From: Pilatotrama ljubarskyi
Taxonomy: Eukaryota; Basidiomycota; Agaricomycetes; Polyporales; Polyporaceae
Direction: 5' to 3'
Assembly (NCBI GenBank): GCA_022385805.1
Contig: MU277670.1
Span: 591,102 to 655,101 of the forward strand
Length of the DNA stretch: 64,000 nt
This document shows positions 21,862 through 33,079 of the stretch, piece after piece (position 1 is the first letter of the stretch; each line of letters opens with the position of its first letter). The notes beneath the pieces were generated by a model that searched no databases, had not been told where the DNA came from, and worked only from the letters and a program-made list of their open reading frames with translations. The translations under genes and the position numbers were made by a program.

Positions 21862-23785
21862 GGCTGAGGGCGCTCGTGCGGCAAGTGCGAGAGAGAGAGA
21901 GGCGAGAGTCGTGCAGACTTTTATCGGAATCAGTAGGCCGAGTCAGAGACGTGTCTGTCCCACAGTGCGAAGAGTGCAGGGAAGAGGGCGATGTTCCTCT
22001 CAGGCTGGATGTCTTCACTGCCCGAGGCTGTCGAGCAGAGGGTGCACTCGAGCTCGGTCAGTGGCCGATGAACTTGAAGCTCATGCCATTCCGTCCAATC
22101 ATCGCGTCAGCGTCTCGCAAGAGCCAAACTCTCGCCCACACACTTCCAATCCTCAGTCCTCCGCGGTCCAGCGCCATCTGCCAGGTCGAATTTGACGAGC
22201 GCAATAGCAGACAGCCACACGGACGCTCCTCACGACGATGCAGTGATGCAGATGCAGCAGCTATGCGTTCAGAAGGGAGTGTGCCTTTCGCGGCTACAGC
22301 TGGCTACAGGCGAGTGGGCGTTCTCCGGGAAAGTCGGCATCGTGCATGTGAAGAGCGGCGGGCCGGCGGGCAGACACGACGCACTCGAACTCGTCACACC
22401 CACACAGTCGTCCACAACGACCACTGGCACTCATCCTGCTGTACGCCTCTGTACGCTCGTCCATCGCAGTGCTATACCGTCGTCAGTTACTCCTCGCACA
22501 TTCATGGGTGTCTCCTATAAAATCCTGATTGATGCATGTCGCCTCTTGCGGCCCCATGTGCACCTTCGGTCACCAGCCAGCTTGCGGCCCCGACCCTAGT
22601 ACATCCTGTCTTGAAGGTCCCCCCGCATCATCTCAGTGCGAGCTACACGTTTTCCACGCGGTTCCTCTCCCATGCTGCCTCTCGACTTGTGAGTAGACGC
22701 GAGGCATATGTATACAATGTCCAGCGGCAGTACGAGCACTTCGAGGCGAGCAACCCCAACTCCAAGACCTCGCAGACGATGTTCACAGCATCACTTGAAT
22801 GCACCAATATCCGTCACTGGCTGCATTCGACACGAGCGTAAGCTATCCATTGCGTTGAGGGCCCGCGGATGCTCGCTACTCGAGCAGTCCGGAGAATGCA
22901 GCTCCACCGGTACCACTCTTCTCACGACCTCTGCCGCTGTTGTCGCGCGACGACCGTGCAGAAGTCTCTCCGTTACGACAAACCCGTCGTTCTCGTTGAT
23001 CAATACTTATGAGGTACTCCACATCGTCCACTCACAGGACGTCGCACACAAGCTATCGGGCACACGCTCGAAGCATTGCCTATGCGCAACGTGCTCTGTC
23101 CAGCAGCTTCTATCCGGCCTCGAGACGTCAGTTCGTCTTTCACTCCTCTCCATGTCATATGCTCACACCCTGACCTATCAGATAATCCGTCGGCGTTCCT
23201 CGTTGACTAGCCTCAATCCTACAATTGCCCTTAAGAGATGCATCGCAAGTGGTGACCGAGGACTTCTATCGACTTCCGAACCGAATCTTACCCGTTCTGT
23301 TACCGAGTCTTCACCGCCGGGGCGCGACTTGGGCGAAGCTCGGCTCTGTATCTCTAGCAAGCTCAGATCATTCCTCGCGCGTCATTCCGCGTTCCGCTCG
23401 AGCTGCCCATTGACTTGCCCCGCACCACAGTCTATTGCCCCGAACATTTGTAGACGTTTACCCCGGATTCTCAATGCGTGCCTTGGCACTTCTGCTCTCG
23501 GTCCCCAAAGCGAGATCCCGTCCTGACGATGACCTCAGTTCGTCGACGCGGCCATGACTGGCTCGAAATAACCACACCTCCGCGTGCGGCTGTCCATTAT
23601 CACGCGGTCGGTCGGCATATTCTGCGAGACCCTCGAGAGACCCGCGGACGGAGTGGCGTACCTGGACGGTCAGCCATGTACGACAACATAAATACGACGC
23701 GCTCGGCTAAGTGCTCGCCGTGAGCAGCACACCTCTCGAGCACCGGTCCAGCCCTAGCCTCAGTTCTCTCCCGAGCTCTTGCAAG
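21862..23785. other. unresolved 1.9 kb between BNA3 and the ferric reductase
   Basis: This is the longest stretch without a gene I can support. It should hold the BNA3 and reductase promoters, but 1.9 kb is long compared with other gaps here. Plus-strand patches look partly coding: one at about 22534-22685 (PTLVHPVLKVPPHHL, then YTFSTRFLSHAASRL, followed by a GTGAGT donor), one at 22726-22830 and one near 23225-23410 (VVTEDFYRLPNRILPVL). I could not join them into one phase-consistent gene and recognise no domain. It may be a decayed or lineage-specific gene. Confidence 0.4.
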
Positions 23786-26211
23786 ATGTCTTGGCCGACT
23801 GTTCAGTCTCTGCGCTTCCGCCCCCGCACCTTCGAACCCACCGACGAGGACAAGCACATCAAAGCTATCCAGCAGAAGAAGGCGATCGAGGAGCTCTGGC
23901 TGCTCATCGCGGCTATCATCGCTTTCCTCTTTGTCGTTCGAGTCCTGCGGTTCACTGCGACGGCCCTCTTCCGAGTTCGTCGTCGTCGCTCGGTGCAGCC
24001 CTCCACGGCGGAGCAGTCTGAGAAAGCCGCCCCCGAGGTGATCATCCCGGGTCGCTCTGGGAGGGCTTCGTGGAGGCGTATCCCGGCCGCCGTCGCCTCG
24101 GGCTTCCGCATTATTGCCTTCCGCGTCCAGGTTCCTCTCGGAGTCGGCGTCGCGTCCTTTGCTGAGCTGTTCTTCATTTGCGGATACATCGCTGTGATGT
24201 TGTCCCTCACCTTGACGAACAGTGAGTTCACGGCTCATTCTTTCATGATCTGTAGAGGAGTTGGAGTTGATTCCAGCCGCTTTGCCCACAGCTCTCGATC
24301 TACAGTACTGGTTCTTCGAAGACCGGGCGGCGCACTTGGCGTCTTGCCAGCTGCCCTTCATAGTTGCACTGGCCGGGAAGAACAATATCATCTCATGTAA
24401 GAGATACTCCTCGTCGGTCTCGTACGAAGACTGACATTCTCTCAGTCCTGACTGGCGTTGGTCACGAAAAGGTCGGTTATCCATCTCCCACTGCGGAATA
24501 AACGTTGCTCTAATCTGGGTTCGCAGTTGAACGTCTTGCACCGCGCCACAGCGAGGACCTGCCTTATGCTCTTGTGGATTCACGCCTTGAGCCGCGCTAT
24601 TTCTGGGTGAGCACCTTCTCCGCCTGCATGATAGGCCACATGCTGAGGTTCCGCCAGTCTTCCCGAAAAGTTCGACTTCACGCATGGGTGGATGCGGTGG
24701 GGCGCCGTTGGCCTTGCGGCATTCACACTGGCGACCATCCTGTCGGTCCGCTTCGTCCGGAACGCCTTCTTCGAGTTCTTCCTTCTCTCGCACATCGTCC
24801 TCGTCGGGTGAGTGATTTCACCGCGCGTCCCCACGACTTCCGCATTCAGTCCCTAATCTCCATTCACACAGGATATTCATCATTGGCGGGTATCTCCACG
24901 CGCGGGCAGTAGAGTGCGTCGGCCACGTGTCATAAGCTGCCGCTAGAATTGCGCTTGCTGACTTACCCTCTCCTGCAGCTTCGGCGACTACTTCTGGCCC
25001 GCTTTGGTCGTGTGGGCGTTCGACCGCGTGCTCCGCACCGCGCGGCTGCTGTGGAACAACCGGGGCAAGGGCGGCGCGGACCGCGAGTTCGGGACTGCGA
25101 CCGTCGAGCTCGTCTCCTCCGACACGATCCGTCTCACCCTCAAGCGCAACTTCACTTGGCGTGCGGGCCAGCACGCCTACGTCGTGCTCCCCACCGTCAG
25201 CGACCTGCCGACCGAGGCGCACCCTTTCACGATTGCGAGCATCGCCAAGTCTTTGGATGGTTCTGAGGGAGCGAGCGAGAAGGAGGTTGTGTTCTTGGTG
25301 CGGGGCAGGAGCGGCTTCACCGGTCGCCTGAGGGATCACGCCGAGCGCAACGGCGAAACTCGCGTGCCCGCCTTCGTTGACGGCCCGTATGGATGCCCGC
25401 CGGACTTGTCGAAGTACAGCACTTGCATCTTGGTGGCCGGTCAGTCTGTCCACCCACTGAAACCGCATATCGCGCTGACGCACACAACAGGTGGCTCGGG
25501 TGTCTCCTACACCCTTCCTCTGCTCTTGGACCTTGTGCAGTATGTCTCTCCCAGGTACCCCGGAGATCGACAAGCTGATCATGCTCTTTTCCATAGCCGC
25601 GCTCGTGCGGGAACATCGGATGTGCGTCGGGTCGTGTTTGTATGGGCAGTCCGCGAGTCAGGTAAACACTCCGCCAATACTATGTCCGCCCAAACCCTCT
25701 TCTCACGCAGGCCACTACAGACCACCTCAAGTGGATCTCGAAGGTGCTCTCGGACGCGCTCACCGCCGTCGAGTCCACCTCGCTCGTAATTGAGCCGCAC
25801 CTTTACGTCACGGGACCGTCGTGCACGCTTCCGGAGATACCGCGCACGGCGTCGTACACGCCGTCCGACGGGTCGTCGACGCCTCCCAGCCCCGCTGACG
25901 TCGAGAAGTACGAAAAAGAGCTCCCGGTGTACTCCTCCCTCAGGATCACCCATGGACGGCCGAGCATCCGTCGCATCCTCCAGGAGAGCATCGATACCTC
26001 CGTTGGACCGGTGTCTGTTGATGGTCAGTATCGCCTCCAATCGATCGCTCATGGTCGCACTGACATATCATTGGACACAGTTGCCGGACCCTCATCCCTC
26101 TCCGCCTCGGTCTCTCGTGCGCTTTCCTCGAAGCTCGCCAGCCCGGCCAGCGTCCTGAAGGGCGCCCCTTCCGTGACTCTCCACGTCGAGACCTTCGGCA
26201 TGTCGAAGTAA
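23786..26211 (+). CDS. ferric/cupric reductase transmembrane component (FRE family)
   Basis: Fre proteins reduce extracellular Fe3+ or Cu2+ using cytosolic NADPH, FAD and two membrane haems. Exons 23786-24221, 24292-24396, 24446-24471, 24527-24606, 24658-24807, 24872-24913, 24979-25439, 25491-25539, 25597-25661, 25721-26023 and 26081-26211 total 1848 bases, 615 residues. The N-terminal half has several hydrophobic segments with the paired haem ligands in VLHRATARTCLMLLWIHAL and FLLSHIVLVGIFIIGGYLH. The FAD-binding domain follows with RAGQHAYVVLP and the HPFTIAS motif, then FVDGPYG and the NAD(P)H motif VAGGSGVSY. The C-terminal insert (SYTPSDGSSTPPSP) is likely disordered. The protein lacks an obvious signal peptide, beginning with a cytosolic stretch of about 45 residues. 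A vacuolar or plasma-membrane location cannot be told from sequence. Confidence 0.93.
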
Positions 26212-26533
26212 AGCGGCAGTAATGCACTCTGTTCCTCTTATGATCATGACCCCTGGGCGTACTTGTGGTTAGACTCTGATGACTGTGTACCGTTATTCCC
26301 TCATTCCCATGTATTCCAGACTGTTGTATCCTAGTAGTCAGTACAATCGCTAACGAGCTTGCCAAACCACGCCTCGATCGAGGGACGTTTCATTATCGAG
26401 GCGCCGATCATGTGACGGAGTACCATCAACTAGCACCGAACTTTTTGCTCGCGATGATGCGCTGAGCCTCGCCGACGCGGACCCTTCTGCTCTCTTTCTT
26501 GCGCTATCGCTTTCGCCCTCGTCGACGTCTGCT
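26212..26533. other. intergenic between the ferric reductase and the ankyrin/FYVE/RING gene
   Basis: A 322-base tandem spacer (3' of one plus-strand gene, 5' of the next). No gene or notable motif seen. Confidence 0.55.
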
Positions 26534-29500
26534 ATGAGCAGCGGCCTGCAGCCGTCCTCGCACTATCTCGGTACCATCGAAGAGTGAGTGCCGCAACGGC
26601 CTCTTAAGGCGTAGAGGCGACCCGATGCTCATGGTCTAACCCCGCTCGGCTGCTCCGGCGCGTGTAGGGTCGCAAGCGGTGCCAACTCGCCACTCTCAAG
26701 TTCTCCAGCCATGCACGACGATTCGGACGAGGAAGGCTTCGTATACCCCGGCACGGAGGAGGCAGAGTTCGTCTATCCAGGTGACCAAGAGCCAGAGGCA
26801 CCCGCAGGTCAGGCGGAACCGTCACCGCAGCGCGCCGGGACACCGACCCCGGAGCCACTGGTGCATACACAGCACGTACAGTCCCCTGTTCCTTCGAAGA
26901 GCCATCCCACCCCCGCGCAACTCGAAGCCCTGCATGCTGCGGCGGCATCCGGAGACCTGAGGCGCATCCAGACGGAGTTCAGGAAGGCCGTGCGCGCGGA
27001 TGACGTGGATCCGTTCGAGCTGGCGAACGATGCGTCGCCGAGGACGGGGTTGACGGCGCTGCACGCGGCGGCGAGTAGGGGGTACCTGGATATCGTGAAG
27101 TGGCGTACGTTTCGATCGTTCTCTTCCGTCTGTACGCGCGTCTGAACGGTAGCTTGAAGTTGTGGAGGAGTGCGGGGCGATTCCTGACATTGAGGATAAG
27201 GAGGGAGAGGTACGTCGCGTGCTGTTCTTTCTAGTTCACTGGTGACTAACCTGTGGGTCCGTAGACTGCTCTGCACAAGGCTGCACTGAACGGTCACCTC
27301 CCCGTAATCTCATATCTGCTCCCTGAGAAGTCTGATGTGCATACCCGGGATGCGGATGGGTGGACTGCTTTGCATAACGCGTGTTCAAAGGTACTAATTC
27401 GCGGGCTAAGTTGGCCTTATGGCATCGCTGAGCTATTGTCAGGGATATCTCGACATCGTTCGTTGGCTTTGCGAACATGGAGGCGCTACTTCCGAGATAG
27501 ATGGGGCTCCGGGCGTCGACGTACGAAGCAAGGGCGGCTGGACGCCATTGAGTGGGTTCATCTGTTCCGATGAACCTGGCGGCCTATGCTGACGGCGTTG
27601 GTGCTTTACAGTGAACGCTGCCTCTAAAGGCCATCTGCCCGTCGTCCTGTACCTCTTAACCAAGCAGACCGCCGACCCGCTCGTGAGAAACAACTGGGGC
27701 GAGACTGCGTATGATGTTGCCGCAGCTGTCTTCGAAGTGTGGATTTGCGAGGTGACCATATCTCGCACAAGTACTGCTTGCGTTCGCTCACACTCATCGT
27801 GAAGGTCCTACAACGGTTTGAAGCGGACAAATGGCGCAATTCGGCCGTACCGTACAACCCACTAGCAGTCCACACCACCGTTCCCCTGGTACTGTATGAG
27901 AACCAGCGATTGGATGTCCGGCTCAAGACATTGGCTGTCTCCGGCGGACGTCCAAAGTTCTCGGCCTCAGGTCTGGGGCGCCGTGGTCAACGCGCTCCGT
28001 TTGAGCTAGTCTTGCCTAGTCCAAGCGAAACAAGCGGCAAGCGGGTAGGAGCTTGGCGAAGTGACGTGCAGCTCCCTCTGCGTGAAGACCCCTTCACTTT
28101 GCCAAAGCCTGGCTCCTCTCAGGAAGGAGCAGAGCGAAGCCATTTCTGGCTGTAAGCGATGCGTCATTATCCAGTTTGCACTATCTTACAAGGAATTTGA
28201 CCAGATCCGACTGGACACTAGACGTCACTCCCCCCGGAGTTGATGCTCAGGATGGTTGGCAGTATGCGCACTCCTTCAACGATCCAGACGACCAATGGGT
28301 CTCCGAACCGCCACCTCAACTCGAAAGGCTCCTTACCGGCTCGGGGGCTGTTGCCGCAGGTCTAGGTGGAAGTAGCCGTAGTCGCAGCAGCAGCCGCGCC
28401 AGCAGCAGCTCTCATCCGCACGGCCCGCAGACCTGGGTACGACGGCGTCGATGGGTGCGCGTCATGCGACGAAGGCTCGATATACCCCCGCTGCCATTCC
28501 TACAGCCGGACGGTGCAATGTATCACCTCGTGGATGGGCAGCTGATACCCTACGTCGAGCACGATGGAAGCGACTTTGGAGGCAGTGATGGACAGGAGTT
28601 GGGCGCGATGCCGAGCTCGGGGCTGACCTCTCAAGACTATGTGGCCCGCGCACGATACCTGGTCGGGACCCCCCAGCCCGACGACCGTGATAGCGGTTCA
28701 GCTCTGGAAGCTCGCCGCATGATTGCGAAGCTTGAGCGTGCTACGACTGAGCTCAGACAGGGGATCTTGAGTGAGTGCTGATGGAGCTGCGAAGACTGGT
28801 GTTGCGCTGACCCGTCTCGAAGGTGATAATGACAGCGAGCGGAAGATTCAGGCTGAGGTTCTGCTGAATGCATACAACCGCGAACTTGAGAGGAGGAGAC
28901 TTGCTGCTGGGGCGCAGGGCTTACTCATCTCAGGCGAAGGTAAGTGGTGCTCTGCATCGAGGTGGCCGTGTATTCATCGCATTGCTTTTAGATGATGCGG
29001 ATTTCGACGACGATGACGACGAGGAAGAGTTCCACTATCCAGGGGCATCTTCGCCGCCCCTCACTGCTCGTCCGTCGTCCATACGGTCGTCCACGACAGA
29101 TTACTTCATGCGTGCAAGTGGCTCCGGTTCAAGAGCACCGGCAGACCTCACGCCGCATCTGTCTCAAGCTCCTGAGTTCCGAGTACCCACCCATGAAGCG
29201 CCGCAGAAGGTCCTTACCCCTAGGTGGACACCGCCAACGCCTCACCAGGTCCACGCCCAATGGGAAAGGGATGAATCAGTGTCAGAATGTCGTGAATGCA
29301 GGCGCCGTTTCACTTTCTTGAATCGCAGAGTATGTAACTTGCCCACTCTGCGCGTATCTGCTTGCTGAAACCCTTTCTAGCATGTGAGTAGCAGGTCACA
29401 TCGGTCCACCTTCGTATTGACTCAAATCACTTCAGCATTGCCGGCGATGTGGGCGCATCTTTTGTGACCGCTGTTCGTCGTACAGGGTTCTCCTCGATCC

Positions 29501-30172
29501 TTCCGATGTAGTGCACGACCCAACCTTCCCAGAGTCAACGCTAGTGGCAACACAGCAGCGCGTATGCCGAGGATGTTATGAAGAGGTCAATGCGACAGTC
29601 CCCAATGGCCTCCACATGTCGCGCACAAACTCGATGGAGAGGATATTCATCGATCAAGGGAGACTTTCGATACCCAGCCCTACGCGGGCTCAATCCAGCT
29701 CGCAGCTCAGCGATCTGGCGGAGTGCGTACAATTCCGAGAGTGGCGTCTTACCGGTGACGCTTACCCGATGCGATTAGGTGCCCTGTCTGTAACGTCTCT
29801 TTGAACGATCTTGGACCGCCCGACGTGCAAGAAAACCACGTCAAGAACTGCCTCGAAGGCGGTAGCGGCAAAGCCCCTCAGTCCGCGAAGTATCTTGTAT
29901 ACAAGCTTCCTGCTGAGAGTGCGTTGATCGGCACCGAGTGTGAGTCCTCCCAGTCTGCAACCTACGGTGAAGACTCACACGTGCACCAGGTGTCATCTGC
30001 TTAGAGGAATTCGTGAAGGGTTCTACCGTTGCCCGCCTTAGCTGCCTGTGCAGCTTCCACAATGGTGAGGATAGACCTCGTTCATTTGCTGGCCGTGACT
30101 GATTGCCGTTCAACAGCTTGCTTGTCGTCCTGGCTGCAGCGGGGGAGGAGTTGTCCCGTGCATGCTCGTTGA
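26534..30172 (+). CDS. ankyrin repeat, DysF-like, FYVE and RING protein (probable endosomal E3 ligase)
   Basis: Fourteen exons (26534-26583, 26668-27104, 27160-27209, 27265-27390, 27443-27551, 27612-27751, 27805-28151, 28205-28770, 28823-28939, 28992-29329, 29436-29722, 29779-29939, 29990-30064, 30117-30172) total 2859 bases, 952 residues. Ankyrin repeats fill about residues 90-290 (TALHAAASRGYLDIVKW, TALHKAALNGHLPVISYL, TPLMNAASKGHLPVVLYL). Residues about 420-500 resemble a peroxin/dysferlin DysF pair (SDWTLDV...DGWQYAHSF, then WVRRRRWVRVMRR). A FYVE finger follows: WERD, ECRECRRRF and RHCRRCGRIFCDRCSS, which suggests binding to PI3P on endosomes. A second small Cys cluster is AECPVCNVS. The C-terminus is a RING: ECVICLEEF, CLCSFH, CLSSWL and RSCPVH. 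Yeast Pib1 has FYVE plus RING only. The ubiquitin-ligase role is inferred. Confidence 0.87.
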
Positions 30173-30418
30173 GAGATGAGGGCGGCCTCAGATGAGAAAC
30201 ACTGATCTCGTTTCGGCCAAACTATGCACTCAGCGACAGCGGGGTCTTCAAAGAGAGGGACGTGATTCGTCTGGCATGTCCGTGTTGCCTTTTGCATTTG
30301 ACGATAACTACTTTGTGCTCCGCCCATATGCTGTCGCTCACACCATGCACCTGGACCCGGATATGCCCTACTGCTACATATTAATGGTTACATTCCGATA
30401 TCATACATAGCACCGTCT

Positions 30419-31403
30419 CTACTCTTCTCGTGGAATGGAATAGGGGATACGCGCTTCGTCGATGCGGATGACAGTCGACAAGTCATCGTAGTCGGGTTCG
30501 ACGATGTCCTGGCCCTTGATGCCGTCCTCCTGGTCGTCCTCGTCCCACCACGCGGGGCGACCTTCCTCCTGTTCTTCGTCTTCTTCCTCGTCCTCGTCGT
30601 CATCCTCCATATCTGATTCTGAAGGCTTATATGTTCTGTCCCCGTTGTTAGCGTTTGGCACCTGGTGGCAAGCGAGATTGGGCTTACAAAAAGGCCCACA
30701 TCCGAGCATCCATCTCGGCTCGCGTGAGATGCTCTCCTGCGATCACCTCTCCGCGTCGCCGACGCCGATCGAGGACCCTCTGCTTGTGCTCTTGCTCCCT
30801 CACAAATGAGTCATGCAGAATCTGGTCTGCCTCCTCGTATGACATTGCTGATGTTCCTGCGGCATTCCCGCCCCCTGCCTGAAACGATCGGTACCGCTCA
30901 GTACCGCATGACAGCTGCGGTCTAATAAGACGTACCCATCGAGCGAGTGCGCGTTGCTTTGCGCTTATAGGCTTGACCTCATGTTGCGGCGGGGAAGATG
31001 GACCGGGCGCGGAATCGACGTTCATAGACTGCCCATTATCGTGAATGGTCGTCTGCTCGAGCTGGTTGCGGATGCCTTCCACGCCAAGCTCGCTCAGCCG
31101 GGCGCGGATAGCGGCTTGTTGGTCCTCGAGCTGCTTGATGAAGGTCGAACTGGACGTGGAGCTACCAAAGGGGGCAGAAGGAACTTGGACATTACGGATT
31201 GCACTTTTGCAATTAAGAGAAGGGAGGGCTCACGTCTCCGCAAGGGTCCGCACGTTGCGCTTGTACCGCTCCTCGAGTTCGCGCGGCGAGAGCTTGTGCA
31301 AAGGGATGTTGGTAACGTTCTTGACCCCCTCCGGCTTGGGCGGCCGCCGCATGAACGACGGTAGATCTGACTTCTGCTTTCGTGTTCTGGTAGATGATTG
31401 CAT
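30419..31403 (-). CDS. conserved-looking acidic protein of unknown function
   Basis: I do not recognise the family. Exons 31403-31234, 31161-30936, 30878-30688 and 30635-30419 join in phase to 804 bases, 267 residues. The basic N-terminus reads MQSSTRTRKQKSDLPSFMRR and PPKPEGVKNVTNIPLHKL, then SPRELEERYKRNVRTLAET. A likely coiled region follows (FIKQLEDQQAAIRARLSELG), then a basic Arg run (DRRRRRGE) in a charged helix. The last third is strongly acidic (MEDDDEDEEEDEEQEE) and ends RIPYSIPREE. The pattern of a basic N-terminus, a helical middle and an acidic tail suggests a nuclear scaffold or chromatin-linked protein, but this is only a guess. It converges on the RING gene and is tandem with PI31. 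Confidence 0.75.
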
Positions 31404-31759
31404 GATTGTTGCACAGAATGTGTAAAGTGTCTGAGCGAGTATAGGGGAGTGAGGGGATGAGGTGAACGGGTCAAATGCGGGAGCCGGAGGCGGCTTTTAT
31501 AGGACGGTGCGGGCGCGAAGGTAGTTCTGATCAGCTAGTACGTATACAGTACGCTTCTCAATTCAGCAAGCCGCAGCGATGCCAACTTGGCAGCGGGTCA
31601 CCAGCCGCGCCCATTCTTGGGCGGTCTTGTCTTTGGTCTGCCTTGCCATCTAGCTCCTACTGTACAGTTGCTGCTACACACTTGCAGGATACATCAAGAA
31701 TGCTACACGGCATACGTCATCCCTGCCGACTCTGCACTGCGGACTCGTCACCCACACTC
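31404..31759. other. intergenic, 5' of the acidic unknown gene and 3' of PI31
   Basis: A 356-base gap between two minus-strand genes; it should contain the promoter of the acidic gene. Nothing else seen. Confidence 0.5.
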
Positions 31760-32877
31760 CTACATGAACATATCGCGCTGTCAAGATGCATGTCAGGCTA
31801 GCTGCATTGACTCATTTGAAGCACTCACGTATCCAGGAGGCATGAACTCGTCATTGTCCGGATTCTGCCCACCAAACGGGCCGTTACCTCCCCTCGGATT
31901 CCCCTGACCTGGGAAGGGGGGAGGTCCAGGCAGAGGTCCAGGTCCGATAGGGTCGAATCTGGCTCCCGGGGGCGCACCGAGCGGAGGAAGGAAACCGTCT
32001 CCACCCCAAGGTCCCATTCCTCCTGGTCCACGACCACGCATCCCGGGTCCAAATATCGGGTGATTTGGCCCAACAAACATGCCATCTCCAGAGCTGTCTG
32101 GAAACAATGGAGGCGGGGCGAAGGGGTTGGCAGGGAACGGATCGCGGTCACGTCTGCCGATCTCCAGTGGACTGCGCGGAGGGGCGCGAGGGTAGATGTC
32201 CTCAGGCGCATACGGCGGCTGTTCAGGGCGCGGTCGCGCTGGAGGAGCCTCCGGAGCTCGAGGCTGGCTCGGACCAGCATTCGTGTCCGCCTGCTCAGTG
32301 TAACCCTCCTTGCGGAGCCCAGGCATCAGCTTTTGGAGCGTTGTGAGTTTGAGCTGTGACACGAAGTCGTCGATGCGATTGGAGGAAATGAAGCCGTGTA
32401 CAAGCGGCGGAGGACTAGGTCCGGTGAGATCATGGGGAAAGAACGACGAAGAAGTAAAGTCGCTTGTGGAGATATCTAGAGTAGCCGCTTTGTCTGTCTT
32501 TAAGAAGAGCGTCAAGGTGACTGTCGTGCAAGACTTCAGACGGAACTCACCTCGATCGCTATGGAATTGATGAGGGTACGACTACCCAGCTTCACCACCT
32601 TCACAAGGAACTCCAGACTACTCTGCTCATGCTTGTACCTAAAGGCATAGTTTCCAGGACCGTGCTGGTTCCACTCTTCCGGAAGGACATTGTCCTGGAA
32701 TGTACGCAGAGGTCCTCCCTCGTCTATGCCGACAAGGCGGAAGCCAAGCACAGTGAAGACGGTGTGAACAAGAGCAGCAATCGCATCCTGCGCTGACTCC
32801 AGCTTCTTCTTGTTCGCTGGCAGGACATCTGGCAAGGCATGGAGGAGCGCAGATGCGTCGAGTATGTTAGCCGGCAT
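31760..32877 (-). CDS. FUB1: proteasome regulator PI31
   Basis: PI31 (yeast Fub1) binds the 20S proteasome through its proline-rich C-terminus and modulates its activity and assembly. Exons 32877-32551, 32497-31829 and 31777-31760 total 1014 bases, 337 residues. The N-terminal FP domain is visible (DASALLHALPDVLPANKKK, LPEEWN, YAFRYKHEQSSLEFLVKVV). The second half is Pro/Gly-rich with DPFPANPFAPPPLFP, GPGMRGRGPGGMGPWGG and PPGARFDPIGPGP. The last exon is 18 bases and ends YRDMFM, the expected C-terminal HbYX-like tail region of PI31. Reading through without that splice would give an unrelated ending. An ATG at 32976 would add 33 residues with no family similarity, so 32877 is preferred. Confidence 0.94.
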
Positions 32878-33079
32878 GACGGTGGTTTGCAGAGCGAGCG
32901 ACGTAAGCGCTGAAGGGCACCCATACGCAATGGGGCTCAATTTGGTAAGCGAGCAAACAGCAGCAAACGCAGGCATGAGCGCCTATTGCTCTTCGTCTTC
33001 CTGCGCGTCTTGCTGTAAGTGCACCTCATCCTGAGCAGTCACCAGACTCCAACCGACTTTCATTCTGCTTCATTTCACC
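32878..33079. promoter_or_regulatory. shared divergent promoter of PI31 and PRP5
   Basis: Only 202 bases separate the two start codons, so both promoters must overlap here. I found no clear TATA box. The plus-strand side ends in pyrimidine-rich sequence before the PRP5 ATG at 33080. Confidence 0.6.

Noticed and set aside
23040..23110. KHCLCATC looked like the post-SET cysteines of a Suv4-20/Set9 methyltransferase
   Set aside because: No SET core (NHxC, GExxxxxYG) is found upstream in any frame, so the resemblance is limited to eight residues.
23600..24793. 397-codon open frame on the minus strand
   Set aside because: It lies antisense to the ferric reductase exons and introns, is Glu/Arg-rich without any domain, and ignores the splice sites that build a full reductase on the plus strand.
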